From assembly GCA_963739135.1 (NCBI GenBank), contig CAVTZG010000010.1:186001-250000 (forward strand): DNA of 64,000 nt, in the 5' to 3' direction. The stretch is from Palsa-504 sp963739135 (GTDB taxonomy: Bacteria > Actinomycetota > Actinomycetes > Streptosporangiales > Streptosporangiaceae). Both the position numbers and the translations under genes were made by a program. Below the pieces are notes generated by a model. It did not search any database. It was given only the letters and a program-made list of their open reading frames with translations, and had not been told where the DNA came from. Shown here piece after piece: positions 1 through 9,130 of the stretch. How positions within the stretch are numbered: the first letter of the stretch is position 1; every line of letters begins with the position of its first letter.

Positions 1-321
1 GCGGTCCCGGTGTCCGGCCGGAACCTTCTGCCTGTTCCCGGCGGGATGCCCCGACGGGCGGAGGCCTGCGGTGCATGCAAGCCTTGTGGTGTGTGCGTCC
101 TGGAGTGGGCCGGTGCCTAGAGGGCCGGTCGGATCCGGAGGGCAGGCGCCTGGCTGGCGCCGGTCAGCCAGCGCGTCCAGGCCGGGCCTTTCGTGGGCGG
201 GCGCCGGGTTGCCGCCCACCCGGCGGGGGCGGCCGGCGTAAAACACTAGGGCCAGCCACACGGCTAGGAAGATCGTCCCGGCAATCGGGATGACGATGGC
301 GGCAAGGCCGGATCCTGTCAT
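1..321 (-). CDS. Small single-pass membrane protein, C-terminus cut by window edge
   Basis: Read on the minus strand from an ATG at 321, the frame stays open to the window edge (107 codons seen). It opens with a hydrophobic helix at about residues 5-28 (SGLAAIVIPIAGTIFLAVWL), followed by a basic, proline-rich cytoplasmic-type tail. Short proteins with this opening are common in actinomycete genomes close to stress genes, but I know no assigned function. It lies upstream of, and in the same direction as, the four-helix protein at 488-970. The tail composition is less convincing as coding than the helix, so the true C-terminus may lie inside the visible part in another frame. Confidence 0.5.
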   Translation of the reverse strand, partial: MTGSGLAAIVIPIAGTIFLAVWLALVFYAGRPRRVGGNPAPAHERPGLDALADRRQPGACPPDPTGPLGTGPLQDAHTTRLACTAGLRPSGHPAGNRQKVPAGHRDR

Positions 322-487
322 GTCAGTGGCTCCTTCCGCAGCACCGCGGCCGGCCCGCGCCGGGCGAGGCATGCCGGCCGGACAGGATCCGCCAGCATCT
401 GCCCTTGCCAGGCGCACCCCGATGCCCCGGTTGCGTGCACCGCACGGCCTGGGCCGCGTTTTCCGCTGCTATGCCCGTGCGCCACGG

Positions 488-970
488 TCACGGCCTCGAT
501 CCCGCCGACGGCGAACGCTGCCGCAGCGCCAGCAGTATGCCGGTGCCCAGCATGACCAGCGCGGCCTCGACGAGCAGCGACACCGTGCCCAGCCAGTACC
601 CCCAGTTGCCGACATCACCGCGATCACCGGGCACCCCCACGGTGCGCGAGGCGATGTAGGCGGCAAACGGCCCGGCGCCGAGCAGCACCCCCGCCGCCCA
701 GCCCAAGCCAGCCAGCCCGGGCCACGCCGACCGGGGGCACAGCAGCGCCAGCGCGGTGAGCACGCCGCCGACCTCGATGAGCCGGTATCCCCAGCCGATC
801 CAGCCCGGGGACGCCAAGGCGCTAATGCCGCCCTGGTCAGCCACGTGCACCGCCGCGACGGCCAGGGCCAGCAGGGCACCGACGAGCCGCACTGCCACCT
901 CGGGCAGGTTGCCGGCGCGCGCGCTGGCCCGGCCCGGGATCGTCCGCCCTGCAATCGTTTGCTGCGTCAT
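488..970 (-). CDS. Four-helix membrane protein, unknown function
   Basis: A 160-residue protein with four strongly hydrophobic segments (about residues 25-45, 62-80, 85-110 and 125-150) separated by short loops, ending in an arginine/serine tail. Size and topology resemble small DoxX-like or other four-helix actinobacterial membrane proteins, but no diagnostic motif is visible and no function is assigned. The ATG start at 970 is followed by a polar 23-residue N-terminus before the first helix. It is followed on the same strand by the single-pass protein at 1-321, so the two may be co-transcribed. An overlapping frame of similar length is an arginine-rich shadow without membrane segments. Confidence 0.6.
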   Translation of the reverse strand: MTQQTIAGRTIPGRASARAGNLPEVAVRLVGALLALAVAAVHVADQGGISALASPGWIGWGYRLIEVGGVLTALALLCPRSAWPGLAGLGWAAGVLLGAGPFAAYIASRTVGVPGDRGDVGNWGYWLGTVSLLVEAALVMLGTGILLALRQRSPSAGSRP

Positions 971-1074
971 TGTCGTTCCTCCGCTCCGCGCACCGCCCCG
1001 CGGTGCTCCCTGCCCCTAACACGCCACGACGAGATGTGGCGGTTCAGCGCCGGACCCCTGCCAGGGTGTGAGCA

Positions 1075-1260
1075 TGTTCACATGAACCAGCCCCAGGTCC
1101 GGACCGTTATGGCGGCGTCGAGGCGCGGGCTGATGCGGAGGCTGCGCGCGCTGACGTCAGCGCGATGCGTTCGGAACTGCAGGAGGCCGCCGCCGCGCAC
1201 GCCGCCGAGCTCGACCGGATCCGGCAGGAAGCCACGCAGCTCGTCGGCGAGATTCCCCGG
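1075..1260 (+). pseudogene. Coiled-coil protein remnant
   Basis: In the frame that contains the ATG at 1165, residues upstream and downstream of that ATG form a continuous acidic/alanine coiled-coil-like stretch (for example ARADAEAARADVSAMRSELQ, then a helix with AELDRIRQEA). The upstream half has no start codon before a stop at 1069. This looks like the C-terminal part of a KfrA-like or other alpha-helical actinomycete protein whose 5' end has been lost. Weakly supported. Confidence 0.3.
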
Positions 1261-1690
1261 CTGAGGCGGGGGAGCTGGCGGGTCGCCGTGGCGGCAGCGA
1301 GGGGACCAGGCCCCAAGGGAGTGAGCGCGACGCCGGACCGGCGTGGTGACGACAGGAACCCCGGCCCGCGTGGTTGAATCCGACCCAACCCGCGCCCCTG
1401 CCGCCGAGAGCCGCTTTGCGTCGTTACCCCGGTCGCGCAGAGGCGCGCCTCTGCTGTCGGACCGCGTACGGCCTGATGTGATGGACGGGGCGACTGTGCG
1501 CTAGTGCTCGTCTTGCGTCCTGTTGTGCGGGACGGAGGCTTGTGGCGGGGCGTGCGGTTGTCTCATTTGCGTCTCGGATGCCGGGGGTTCTGGCGGAATG
1601 TCGTTGCCGGAACGACCACACCGGGCTGCACGCGCCCCGTAGCCTTCGCCTATGTCGGAGCGCAAGCACAACCTGCACAGCCACTACGAC
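1261..1690. other. No gene recognised
   Basis: About 430 bases between the coiled-coil remnant and the dead transposase. Overlapping open frames exist on both strands but are arginine/proline-rich, low-complexity translations typical of GC-rich non-coding DNA. A short plus-strand frame beginning at 1652 has a plausible first 30 residues but then runs antisense into the transposase remnant; I could not assign it. Confidence 0.3.
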
Positions 1691-3364
1691 CGCCTGACCG
1701 GCCAGATCACCGGCCCCGTCCTCGACAGCACCGTCATCCACCCGCGCAGCCACGGCAGGGCTGCGGACTGCGGGATGCTCCCGCCAGGGTCGGCCGGATG
1801 CCCTGCGGTGGCGCATGGCCAGGACCCACCGCTGCCGCGCCGCACGGCGGGCAACGCGTCGGGCGGCGCCCGAATCGCGCAGAACCCGCAAAGCGCGGAC
1901 CTGCGGTGGAAGCCGCCGAATCCGGACCTGCTCCGGCGGCTCCTGGCAGGGCTCAAGCGGCTGGGCTGATGCTCGATCCGCTCCGCGCGGCACCTGGCCA
2001 GCAGCTCCTCCCGGGCAGGTGCTCGACCCTGACGCGCAGCACGGTGCCGCGCAGGACGGGAAGCTCGCCGTCCCAGTTGTCCGCGGACCAGCCGCGGTCG
2101 CCGTGATGAGGGGGGGCACCGTGCCAGGCATCGACGCGGACGGTGCCGTACCGCGGGGTACCGGGCAGGGTCAGGGATTCTTCCGGTTCGGGGTTGGCGT
2201 CGTCTGGGTCGTTGTGGCAGGTGACCGGGATGCCGTGCTTGCCTGGGCGGCCGGTCTTGCCGGGCCAGGTGACGGGGTCGGCGTAGAGCACGCTGCCGCT
2301 GGCCAGGCGGATCAGCAGGTGCACGTCCTGGCCGGCGAGGGCGGCGGTCAGCGCGGCGGCGCTGTACCCGGCGTCCATGATGACCAGCGGCGCGCCGTCC
2401 CGGCCTGCGCCGGCTGCGTGCAGGCGGCGCAGCAGGTTCTTGACCTGCCGCGCGGTCTGGGCGGTACGGGTGGCGGGCGTGGTCCGCCCGGCATCGGCCA
2501 GCGCGGCCCAGGCTGTGCGCAGGTGCCCGAGCGCCGCGATGAACTGGTACTCCCAGCCGGGGATGGTCTTGCGGGTGCTGTCGCAGCGGCAGGCGTCATG
2601 ATGGACGTGCCCGCGACCCGGTGAGCACCCGGCGTCCGGCCGGGGTAAGGGGTGGCGCCGGCCGCGAACCGCAGCCGCCTCCACCGTGCGCATGCCTCCC
2701 GGACCTGGGCGGCCTGCGCGGCCGGTACCGGGGCCAGGGCCTGTTCCAGCAGCCCGTAGTCGATCTTGTCGTGCTCGCTCACCCAGGCGCGGCCTTCCTG
2801 GCCGTCGATGTGCTGCGGCAGCGTTCCGGTCAGCAGCGCGGCGAGGGCCTCCTCATCGACCTGCCCGGCGGCCAGCGCGTCATACAGCGCGCCGTGCCCG
2901 CGGCGGACCTGCGGCACCAGCGATAGCCCGGCCAGTGAGGTCACCGCGTGATCAGCGCACAAGATCGCGTCGCACAGCTCGAAGCACGCATCGGGCCGGG
3001 AGGTCAGGCAGCCGTACAGCCGGGCGCGGAAGTCCCGCAGCGCCTGGAACCGCGCGACGGCGCCGGCCACCTGGACCGGGTCGGGAGCGGCGGCCAGCAA
3101 CGCGGCAGGTCCCGGCGCCGTCAGCGGGAGCCGGTGCCCGCCGGGCAGTGCTGTGAGAACATGGTGATCCAACGGCTCCTCCCCCGGCCAGGTACTTCTC
3201 CCAGAGACCAGGAATAAGGGCAGGGGCCGTTGCCTGTCCAGTAAGTCCAGGCAATTCACAATGGTGAGTGGATTGTGTGTATACATTGCCGGACGGGAAT
3301 GCCGCTGGTACCGCGGCCGGCCGCGTGTTATTTTCATGAAGGGGCAATGACCAGGGATGCTCAC
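1690..3364 (-). pseudogene. Degenerate DDE transposase (NF041680/IS701-like)
   Basis: The N-terminal half reads from about 3364 to 2620 and has the DDE-transposase opening motif FRARLYGCLTSRPDACFELC. The central half continues in another frame (2690 to 2020) with VIMDAGYSAAALTAAL, the second-aspartate region, and a YGTVRVDAW segment. The C-terminal third is scrambled, though an IEH-type catalytic glutamate region is still recognisable near 1975. At least two frame changes (about 2610 and 1975) separate the parts, so the element cannot make a full transposase. The family is recalled from actinobacterial transposases with the same order of blocks. I could not define terminal repeats. Confidence 0.7.
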
Positions 3365-3476
3365 GTGTCACCGCAGGTCAGTGCACACAGGAGAGGCATT
3401 CTGCATAAGCCTCAGGCTCCCGCAAGGCGAAAGCCCATAGGTTAAAACGTAAGCTGATAGCTGGTCGGCATGAGTG

Positions 3477-4289
3477 TCACCCTGCGGGGTGGGACTGCAT
3501 CCAGACCTGGACGCCGGCACTGCCTGTTCCGCCGACGGGGCAGTAGGTCCTGTGCACTGCGTGGCGGGAGCCCAGCATGGACCGGGCGTCCTTTATGACC
3601 TGGGCGGGCAGTTCCGGCCCGCTGAGCCGCCCGGCAACGCGGTCCGCGCCGATCACGGCGTGGCCGGATACGCCGCGGGTGCCGATGGCCAGCACGGCCG
3701 CGGCGCCGCTGTCGAGGTAGCGCAGCGCGCTGCCGAACGCCGGGTCGCCGGCCCGCACCCGGGTGGCGTGGACGTCCAGGCTGACCCCGCCGGGCAGGCC
3801 GATGTAGCTGGCGGCCTCGTGGTCGATGTCCAGCCGTTCCAGCCGGTCCTGCCCGGTCGCCAGCGCCTCGGTGGCCAGGTCCCGGATGGCCCCGTCCAGC
3901 GCCCCGGCGGGGTTGAATCCGATGGTTTCTCCTGACTCGCTGACCACCGCCACCGTTCCTGGCCGCCGCAGCACGGTCCCGCGCGCGCCTACCGCTGTCG
4001 CGATCGCGAATGAGATTCCGCTGGTGAGCATGAGCCGTAGCTGGAGGGCTACGTCCCGCAGGTCCTGCCCGCCGGGCAGCCACTCCGGTTCGGTGATGCC
4101 GGGGTCGCTGGCGGGGATGCCCGCCGTGTTGACCATGGTGGTCTCCGGCCGGACAGGTGGGTGCTGGCCCGTGTCGCTGGCGGCCGCGGGTGCCACCGGC
4201 TGGGCCGATTCCAGGCAGGTCGTGGGGTTGCTGAGCAGGGTGCCGCCGCAGGCCGCCTCCTGGACAGCCGGCGTTGCCGGTGAGTTCAT
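3477..4289 (-). CDS. XdhC/CoxI-like protein lacking the C-terminal Rossmann domain
   Basis: The protein is 270 residues from the ATG at 4289, chosen because AGGAGG lies 7 bases upstream; a longer frame from 4310 lacks such a site. Residues about 85-150 match the N-terminal domain of XdhC/CoxI proteins, which help load molybdenum cofactor into xanthine- or CO-dehydrogenase-type enzymes: a block with VGARGTVLRRPGTVAVVSES, then a glycine-rich GFNPAGALDGAI segment. The second half continues with HEAASYIGLPGGVSLDVHA but stops before the NAD-type Rossmann domain of full-length family members, and the CGG motif usual in this block reads LPGG. No molybdenum hydroxylase gene is nearby. It may be a divergent short form or a gene fragment with an altered tail. 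Confidence 0.55.
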   Translation of the reverse strand: MNSPATPAVQEAACGGTLLSNPTTCLESAQPVAPAAASDTGQHPPVRPETTMVNTAGIPASDPGITEPEWLPGGQDLRDVALQLRLMLTSGISFAIATAVGARGTVLRRPGTVAVVSESGETIGFNPAGALDGAIRDLATEALATGQDRLERLDIDHEAASYIGLPGGVSLDVHATRVRAGDPAFGSALRYLDSGAAAVLAIGTRGVSGHAVIGADRVAGRLSGPELPAQVIKDARSMLGSRHAVHRTYCPVGGTGSAGVQVWMQSHPAG

Positions 4290-4385
4290 TTGATCCCTCC
4301 TGGGGTGCATGCCCGGCGGACCGGTCGGCGTGCTGGCGAGACCGGGTGGCTTGGCGGGGACGGTCGCCCGGCGCGGGCGGTCAGG

Positions 4386-4817
4386 TCAGGCGGTGTGTGC
4401 GGGCTGGGGAGCTGTCAGCTGCGCGGCGATGGCGTTGCCGTCCAGCCAGACGTTCTCCCGGGCCATGCGCCCGCCGGTGAATTCCCGCACGTGCAGCATC
4501 CGGAAGGAGATCGGCCGTCCGTGGCCGGGGATGCCGAGGAACTGCCCGGGGACCGTGCCGGTCCACTGGTGCTCGATCACGCAGAAGTCCGGGCCGTACG
4601 AGGCGTGGCGGACGTCCATCTGCTCGGTCTTGAGGTTCTGCGTGAGCATCTCGTAAGAGCCGCGCGCGGCGTCGGGCCCCTCCAGCGGGCTGGCGGGCGA
4701 GCCGACCACGTCGTGGATCACGTCGTCGGTGCACATCGCCACGCACCCGGCCGGGTTCCCGGCCTTTTCCGCGGCAAGGTGCTGCTCGATCAGCCGGTTC
4801 ATGTCTTCGCGTTGCAT
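4386..4817 (-). CDS. SnoaL/NTF2-like ester-cyclase family protein
   Basis: A 143-residue protein with the alpha+beta barrel pattern of SnoaL-like polyketide cyclase / NTF2-like proteins: an opening helix (MNRLIEQHLAAEKAGN), a CTDDVIHDVVGSP strand with the acidic pair, then LQ-type beta strands ending in REFTGGRMARENVWLDG, a motif usual at the end of this fold. The ATG at 4817 has GAGGGG upstream. Family members range from true cyclases to general stress proteins, so no substrate can be named. It lies between the short ORF at 4841-5089 and the XdhC-like gene on the same strand and could share their transcript. Confidence 0.7.
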   Translation of the reverse strand: MQREDMNRLIEQHLAAEKAGNPAGCVAMCTDDVIHDVVGSPASPLEGPDAARGSYEMLTQNLKTEQMDVRHASYGPDFCVIEHQWTGTVPGQFLGIPGHGRPISFRMLHVREFTGGRMARENVWLDGNAIAAQLTAPQPAHTA

Positions 4818-4840
4818 GGCAACCCCTCTTTTGCTTGCTG

Positions 4841-5089
4841 TTAGGTTTGTGCTGTGTGAGGCTCGTTCGCTGGCCCGGTGCCGGCGGCCTGGTTTCGCAG
4901 GCGCAGGTCGTCGAGGAGCACCTGGATCGCCCAGCTGACCGCCTCGCCGGTCTCCTGGCCGCTGAACCCGTTTTCATCGCGCATGGTCACCCACGCGAGC
5001 ATGTTGATCAGGTAGCCGAGGACGGCCTCGGCGCGGCGCTGGTCAGCGGCGGGCAGGTTCCCGGTTACCTCCTGCAGGGCCTGGCGCAT
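4841..5089 (-). CDS. Short hypothetical helical protein overlapping the peroxiredoxin gene
   Basis: 82 residues, mainly helical, with a central amphipathic block (AEAVLGYLINMLAWVTMRDE). The frame overlaps the 3' end of the upstream peroxiredoxin gene by 47 bases. The region just before its ATG is also open in the same frame, so the true start could lie upstream. It resembles the C-terminal ligand-binding part of TetR-type proteins only in general composition, and I assign no function. The overlap suggests translational coupling to the peroxiredoxin, or that a one-base indel has moved the peroxiredoxin stop downstream. Confidence 0.4.
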   Translation of the reverse strand: MRQALQEVTGNLPAADQRRAEAVLGYLINMLAWVTMRDENGFSGQETGEAVSWAIQVLLDDLRLRNQAAGTGPANEPHTAQT

Positions 5090-5765
5090 GGCCCAGGGAT
5101 TCGCGTCCGCGCGGATCGGGCACGATCCGCAGGTAAGGCCGGGGCGCCTTCCAGCCGCCCGGGTAGATGGTCCTGGCCTCCTCGTCGGAGACCGATCCGG
5201 CGATGATCACGTCCTGGCCCGGGACCCATTGGACCGGCGTGGCGACACGATACCCGGCGGTCCGCTGCAGCGAGTCGATTACCCGCAGCACCTCGTCGAA
5301 GTTGCGGCCCGTGGTCATCGGGTAGACCAGGATCAGCTTGATCTTGTTGTCCGGGCCGATCACGAATACGTTGCGCACGGTCTGGTTGTCGGCCGGGGTC
5401 CGCTGCCCGGGATCGCCGGCCGTGGCGGCGGGCAGCATCCCGTAGAGCTTGGAGACCCGGAAATCGCCGTCGGCGATCAGCGGGTAGTTCAGCGCCTGCC
5501 CTTGGGTTTGTTCGATGTCGTCTGCCCATCCGGCGAAGTTGTCGACGGTGTCGACGGACAGCCCGATGATCTTCACGTCCCGGCGGTCGAATTCGGGTTT
5601 GATCTTCGCCACGTACCCGAGCTCGGTGGTGCACACCGGGGTGAAGTTCCGCGGGTGTGAGAACAGCACCGCCCAGGAGCCGCCGATCCAGTCGTGAAAG
5701 CGGATCGTCCCTTCTGTGGTCTCTGCCTCGAAGTCTGGCGCGGTGTCGCCGATTCGCAGGTTCAT
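5043..5765 (-). CDS. 1-Cys peroxiredoxin (Prx6/AhpC-TSA type)
   Basis: 240 residues from the ATG at 5765, which has an AGGAGAGGAAAG Shine-Dalgarno region. The order of blocks is that of Prx6-type peroxidases: N-terminal GDTAPDFEAETTEG, then the active-site loop HPRNFTPVCTTELG with the peroxidatic cysteine at about residue 45 and threonine at about 42, then the C-terminal dimerisation domain with YPGGWKAPRPYLR. No second conserved cysteine is present, so it would need an external thiol reductant. It reduces hydroperoxides in the cytoplasm. The tail after DPRG is about 20 residues longer than expected and overlaps the next ORF. It is divergent from an AraC-type regulator, a likely control gene. 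Confidence 0.9.
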   Translation of the reverse strand: MNLRIGDTAPDFEAETTEGTIRFHDWIGGSWAVLFSHPRNFTPVCTTELGYVAKIKPEFDRRDVKIIGLSVDTVDNFAGWADDIEQTQGQALNYPLIADGDFRVSKLYGMLPAATAGDPGQRTPADNQTVRNVFVIGPDNKIKLILVYPMTTGRNFDEVLRVIDSLQRTAGYRVATPVQWVPGQDVIIAGSVSDEEARTIYPGGWKAPRPYLRIVPDPRGRESLGHAPGPAGGNREPARR

Positions 5766-5859
5766 TTCGTCTTTCCTCTCCTGTTGGATGAGTAGTGCGT
5801 TTTCGTTGGGTGGGGTAACGCGGGCTGGTGATTTGCCCAGTAAGCGCGGCCGCGCCTTA

Positions 5860-6837
5860 ATGGCGGGACCCCTAGAGCGCGATGAGCTCGTACCAGCAAA
5901 GGTGCCCGAAACCGGTGCGAGTTGGCTTGAACGATCCGGCCGTCCGGTTGAACGAACCTGCTGTGCCGGGCTACGGTCAAACGAAGTCACGCGGTTGGCG
6001 GTGATCACGGCGCACGGGACAGATGATGAGCGCGCGGTACCGGCCCAGCGCTGGCGTGCGCGCGGGCACCTGCCGGGGGTCATCCGTGGCTTCCTGTGGC
6101 CCACCGAGTTCCTGGTGTTCTCGGACTTCCTGGTAGCGACGCCCCACGCGCACAGCGCACTGCAGCTCTCGGTCGGCCTGGACGGGATGCCGCGCGTGCA
6201 GCTGGACGGTGTCTGGCAGCAGGCCTGCGGCGCTCTGGTCGACACCGATGTCCGTCACGCGTTCGCCTGCGATGGACGCCTGACCGCGATCGGCTGGATC
6301 GAAGGCGAGAGCAGGACCGGCCAGCAGCTCCGTGAACGGGTGCTCGATGGCCTGCCCTACGCGGTGCTCGACCAGGCCCTGTGCGCCCGCATCGCGGACG
6401 CGGTGCGGCCTGTCCTGGGTGCGAACGCCAGCTGCGCCGAGGCGTACGCGCGGTGGCGGCGGGCCCTGGGTGAGCTCGCGGTCGACATAATTCCCGAGCC
6501 CAAGCTCGACCGGCGCATCGCGGCGGTCCTGGAGCACCTGCGCACGATACCCTCGCCGCCGCCCTCGGTCGCCGACCTGGCGCGTATCGCCTTCCTGTCC
6601 GAGAGCCGACTTCAGCACGTCTTCCGCGAGCAGGTCGGCGTCCCGATCCGGCGGTATCTCCTGTGGCACAGGTACCTCACAGCGCTGGGCCTGCTGGCCG
6701 ACGGGGCCTCGGTCACGGACGCCGTTCATGCGGCCGGGTTCGCTGACGGCGCGCACCTGACCCGGACCGCTGTCCGGATGAATGGCTACCCGCCGACGGA
6801 GATGCCGTACAGCCGCTGGCTGTCGAACTGCCGCTGA
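5860..6837 (+). CDS. AraC-family transcriptional regulator
   Basis: About 325 residues from the ATG at 5860; the frame is open further upstream but that part is antisense to the peroxiredoxin start, so 5860 is preferred without a strong ribosome site. The N-terminal part has a cupin-like HAHSALQLSVGLDG segment with histidines that fits an AraC ligand-binding domain. The C-terminal ~100 residues hold both AraC helix-turn-helix units: SVADLARIAFLSESRLQHVF and VTDAVHAAGFADGAHLTRT. It is divergently transcribed from the peroxiredoxin across a 94-bp gap. That arrangement suggests control of the peroxiredoxin or of itself; the inducer is unknown. Confidence 0.85.
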   Translation: MAGPLERDELVPAKVPETGASWLERSGRPVERTCCAGLRSNEVTRLAVITAHGTDDERAVPAQRWRARGHLPGVIRGFLWPTEFLVFSDFLVATPHAHSALQLSVGLDGMPRVQLDGVWQQACGALVDTDVRHAFACDGRLTAIGWIEGESRTGQQLRERVLDGLPYAVLDQALCARIADAVRPVLGANASCAEAYARWRRALGELAVDIIPEPKLDRRIAAVLEHLRTIPSPPPSVADLARIAFLSESRLQHVFREQVGVPIRRYLLWHRYLTALGLLADGASVTDAVHAAGFADGAHLTRTAVRMNGYPPTEMPYSRWLSNCR

Positions 6838-6854
6838 CGGCGGGTATTCCGACC

Positions 6855-7257
6855 TTGGAATTGACTCCTGAGAACGCGGAACTGCTCGCCAGATACGCCG
6901 GTCACCTCGAGCACTCCCCGCTGAGCGGCCGCCCCGGCAACGCGGTCCCTTGCCGCGTTGCAGCTGTCATCCGCCGCCAGCGACCCGGGCCGGGGGCTCG
7001 GCGTGCTCGCCGCCTACGAGACCCACGCCGCGGCCGTCGCCGCGACGAAATCCGCCGGGTTGCGCCGCCACTATGGCATCGACGGCCCCGGCGTGGCGTT
7101 CTGGGATGTGCACCCGGACCTGGAAGCCGACCACGCCGACTGGACTGCCAGCGCGCTGGCCGCCACCGCCGCCAGCCCCGCGCAGGTGACCAGCGCGGCA
7201 GCGGACGGAGCCCGCGCATGGTGGCAGTTCCTCGACGAACGCCAGACCGCGGCGTAG
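6855..7257 (+). pseudogene. Remnant of a TenA/heme-oxygenase-fold iron redox protein
   Basis: The clear part is at 6958-7257, in the frame reading GLGVLAAYETHAAAVAATKS, then RHYGIDGPGVAFWDVHPDLE and a closing HADWTASAL helix. This is the C-terminal half of the TenA/PqqC/heme-oxygenase-like four-helix fold with its metal-binding HxxxxxxH-type spacing. A short N-terminal-looking block (LTPENAELLARYAGHLEHSP) sits at 6855-6915 in another frame. The central portion of the usual ~220-residue protein is missing, so it is a deletion remnant. It lies just downstream of, and in the same direction as, the AraC gene. Confidence 0.5.
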
Positions 7258-7339
7258 ATCATCCGCCGCGCGATCACCGCGACGCGGGCCTCATCTGCCC
7301 GCAGCGCGTCGCGCGGAAGCCGCCGATACGTTCTGGCGC

Positions 7340-7720
7340 CGCTTCGGCGTAAGAAAGGGGGCACCGCCCGGGGAGGGCAAGTTCTTCTTCACCATGATGG
7401 CCGCGTTCGCCGAGCTGGAGCGGGACATCATCCACGAGCGGACCATGGCCGGGCTGGTGGCCGCCAGGGCCCAGGGCCGCAGCGGCGGGCGGCCCACTGT
7501 GATGGACGAGGACAAGCTGGCCGCCGCCCGGGCGCGCCGTGCCCGCCGTGAGAGCCCCACAGAAATCGGTCGGGCGCTCGGCGTCAGCCGGGCATCGGTA
7601 TACCGCTACCTGGCCGCTGAGAGGGGTGCCGGTAACGACGGGCCTGTCAGCACCGCTATGGCGTCCAGTTTCCTGAACAGCTCTGGTGACGCGGTTCGGT
7701 GGCACTGGGGTGGTCGTTAG
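7340..7720 (+). pseudogene. C-terminal fragment of a serine recombinase (resolvase)
   Basis: The frame reads GKFFFTMMAAFAELERDIIH, the long E-helix of resolvase/invertase proteins, followed by AARAQGRSGGRPTV and a C-terminal helix-turn-helix (SPTEIGRALGVSRASVYRYL). The catalytic N-terminal ~100 residues with the serine nucleophile are absent, so it is inactive. The natural end (YRYLAAE) runs directly into dispersed repeat copy A, meaning the repeat boundary lies at or near the resolvase 3' end. Resolvase fragments next to the Tn3-transposase fragment at 8850-9130 could be debris of one Tn3-family transposon. Confidence 0.75.
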
Positions 7721-7818
7721 CGTGGCCGGAACGGGTTGTCGGTGTAGCCGGGTCGTTGGTCAATCTCGCCGCGCTGATATCGCTCGACCTGCCAGGCGTC
7801 CCAGGCCCGCTCCAGTTG
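7623..7818. repeat. Dispersed repeat, copy A
   Basis: Starts GGGGTGCCGGTAACGACGGG, contains a block GTCAGCACCGCTATGGCGTC shared by all four copies, and ends CGCTCCAGTTG. On the minus strand the right half encodes a peptide ending with YQRGEIDQRPGYTDNPFRPR and a stop codon, which looks like the C-terminus of a mobile-element protein followed by its 3' flank. Other copies are at 10635-10776, 11497-11669 and, inverted, 13660-13740. Confidence 0.75.
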
Positions 7819-7879
7819 CAGGGTTGAGGAGGCGGGCAAGCCATATCCGCCCGATTTTCGGCAAGTACTACGGCGACCC

Positions 7880-8677
7880 CTATAGGACTACCGCAAGGAG
7901 GCCGAGGCCGAGGACGACGGTCTGGGCGCTGTGGACGCAGATACCGATCCAAGCGCTGCGGTATCGCTTGCTGGGGTAGGCGAGCAGGAAGGTGTCAACG
8001 AGCGCGCCCGGGATGACCCACGGGACGTGCAGGTGGTAGATCGCGAACAGGATCCCGTTGGCGAGCCAGTCCCGTTCACCGAACGCGCCGTTCATCCGGG
8101 GCAGCAGGAAGCCGCGGAACAGCAGTTCCTCACCGAGCACGGTGTTGAAGATCATTACTACCATGATGATCGCGAACCATGTCCAGTTACCGTGCAGGAA
8201 CGTGTGGAAGGAATGCGTCCCCATCACGGCGCCGAAGTCGCGGGTCATCGGGTGGCTGATCTGCGGGATCAGCTCTTCGGCGGCAAGGCCCGCCATCAGC
8301 GGGATCAGCAGCAGCCAGAGTCGGCCGCCCGCCCGCCCGGTACGGGGGCTTCGTGGTTGTCGCAGCCACAGCGCCTCCCGCACGACGGACCAGCGCAGGC
8401 TGCGCTGCTCGGCGAATACCAGCCCGGCGACCAGCACGAACTGCCAGACCAGGCCGCCGCCCAGGACCAGGATCAGCGCTCGGCCCAGTGGCGCCGGCCC
8501 GGTGAACATCGACGCCAGATGCGGAGCGACGACCCACGCCAGGACGGCCATGGGCGCCGTGGCGGCGGCCCACACCGCGAGGATGGATCGCCGGCGGTAC
8601 TGCGGGATGTAGACCTGTGGCCGGCCGACGGCGAGCGACTGCGGGCCGACGAGGACGGGTGGCTGCGAAGCAGGCAT
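7880..8677 (-). CDS. CPBP-family intramembrane metalloprotease
   Basis: 265 residues with about seven hydrophobic helices. The family signature is intact: LGEELLFRGFLLPR (the paired glutamates and arginine of motif 1) at about residue 190, followed by the FAIYHLHVPW histidine motif and a late VHSAQT histidine. CPBP (CAAX protease/bacteriocin-processing, Abi) proteins are membrane-embedded peptidases that process prenylated or peptide substrates; the target here is unknown. The ATG at 8677 gives a natural cytoplasmic N-terminus before the first helix. It is separated from the convergent resolvase fragment by repeat copy A. Confidence 0.85.
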   Translation of the reverse strand: MPASQPPVLVGPQSLAVGRPQVYIPQYRRRSILAVWAAATAPMAVLAWVVAPHLASMFTGPAPLGRALILVLGGGLVWQFVLVAGLVFAEQRSLRWSVVREALWLRQPRSPRTGRAGGRLWLLLIPLMAGLAAEELIPQISHPMTRDFGAVMGTHSFHTFLHGNWTWFAIIMVVMIFNTVLGEELLFRGFLLPRMNGAFGERDWLANGILFAIYHLHVPWVIPGALVDTFLLAYPSKRYRSAWIGICVHSAQTVVLGLGLLAVVL

Positions 8678-8849
8678 GTCGTGGTTCCTCCTTGGGCGCC
8701 CCGGTGAGCGCCTCGTGTCCGGAACGTTAGGGATCTGGGTGGCCGGAATCGCCGGTCCGCCGGACCCTTCGGAGTCGTCCCAGCGGCGTGTTCCCTCTCG
8801 TCCTCAGGGATGACGCGGCTGCCCGGTTGCGGCGGTCGCGTCCGACTCG

Positions 8850-9130
8850 TGGGAATCGGTCTGGGCGGGCGAGTCGAGCGGTACGCGCCGAGTGCGCTGG
8901 CCGGGGTCTTCGCGCTCGGAGCGCTGATCGAGGATCTGGTCAGCCCGGCGATGACGCCGGGCTGGGACCTTATCCAGGCCCACTGGCCAGACTTGCTGCG
9001 CACCGCGATCTCCATCCGGGAGAACCGGATGTCGTCAGTCACGCTGCTGCGCCGGCTGGGCAACCACTCCCGCAAGAACCGCCTCTACCGGGCCTTCCGC
9101 GAGCTCGGCCGCGCGATCCGCAGCGCCCGG
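8850..9130 (+). pseudogene. Tn3-family transposase fragment
   Basis: In the plus-strand frame the segment ALIEDLVSPAMTPGWDLIQA, then HWPDLLRTAISI and SVTLLRRLGNHSRKNRLYRA, then FRELGRAIRS matches the central-to-late part of Tn3-type TnpA proteins. Only about 90 residues are left of the roughly 1000-residue enzyme. It ends abruptly near 9130, where the antisense DUF4386 gene takes over. Confidence 0.7.

Noticed and set aside
1652..1969. Plus-strand ORF starting SERKHNLHSHYDRL
   Set aside because: The first 30 residues look plausible, but the rest is antisense to the transposase remnant and no ribosome site precedes it.
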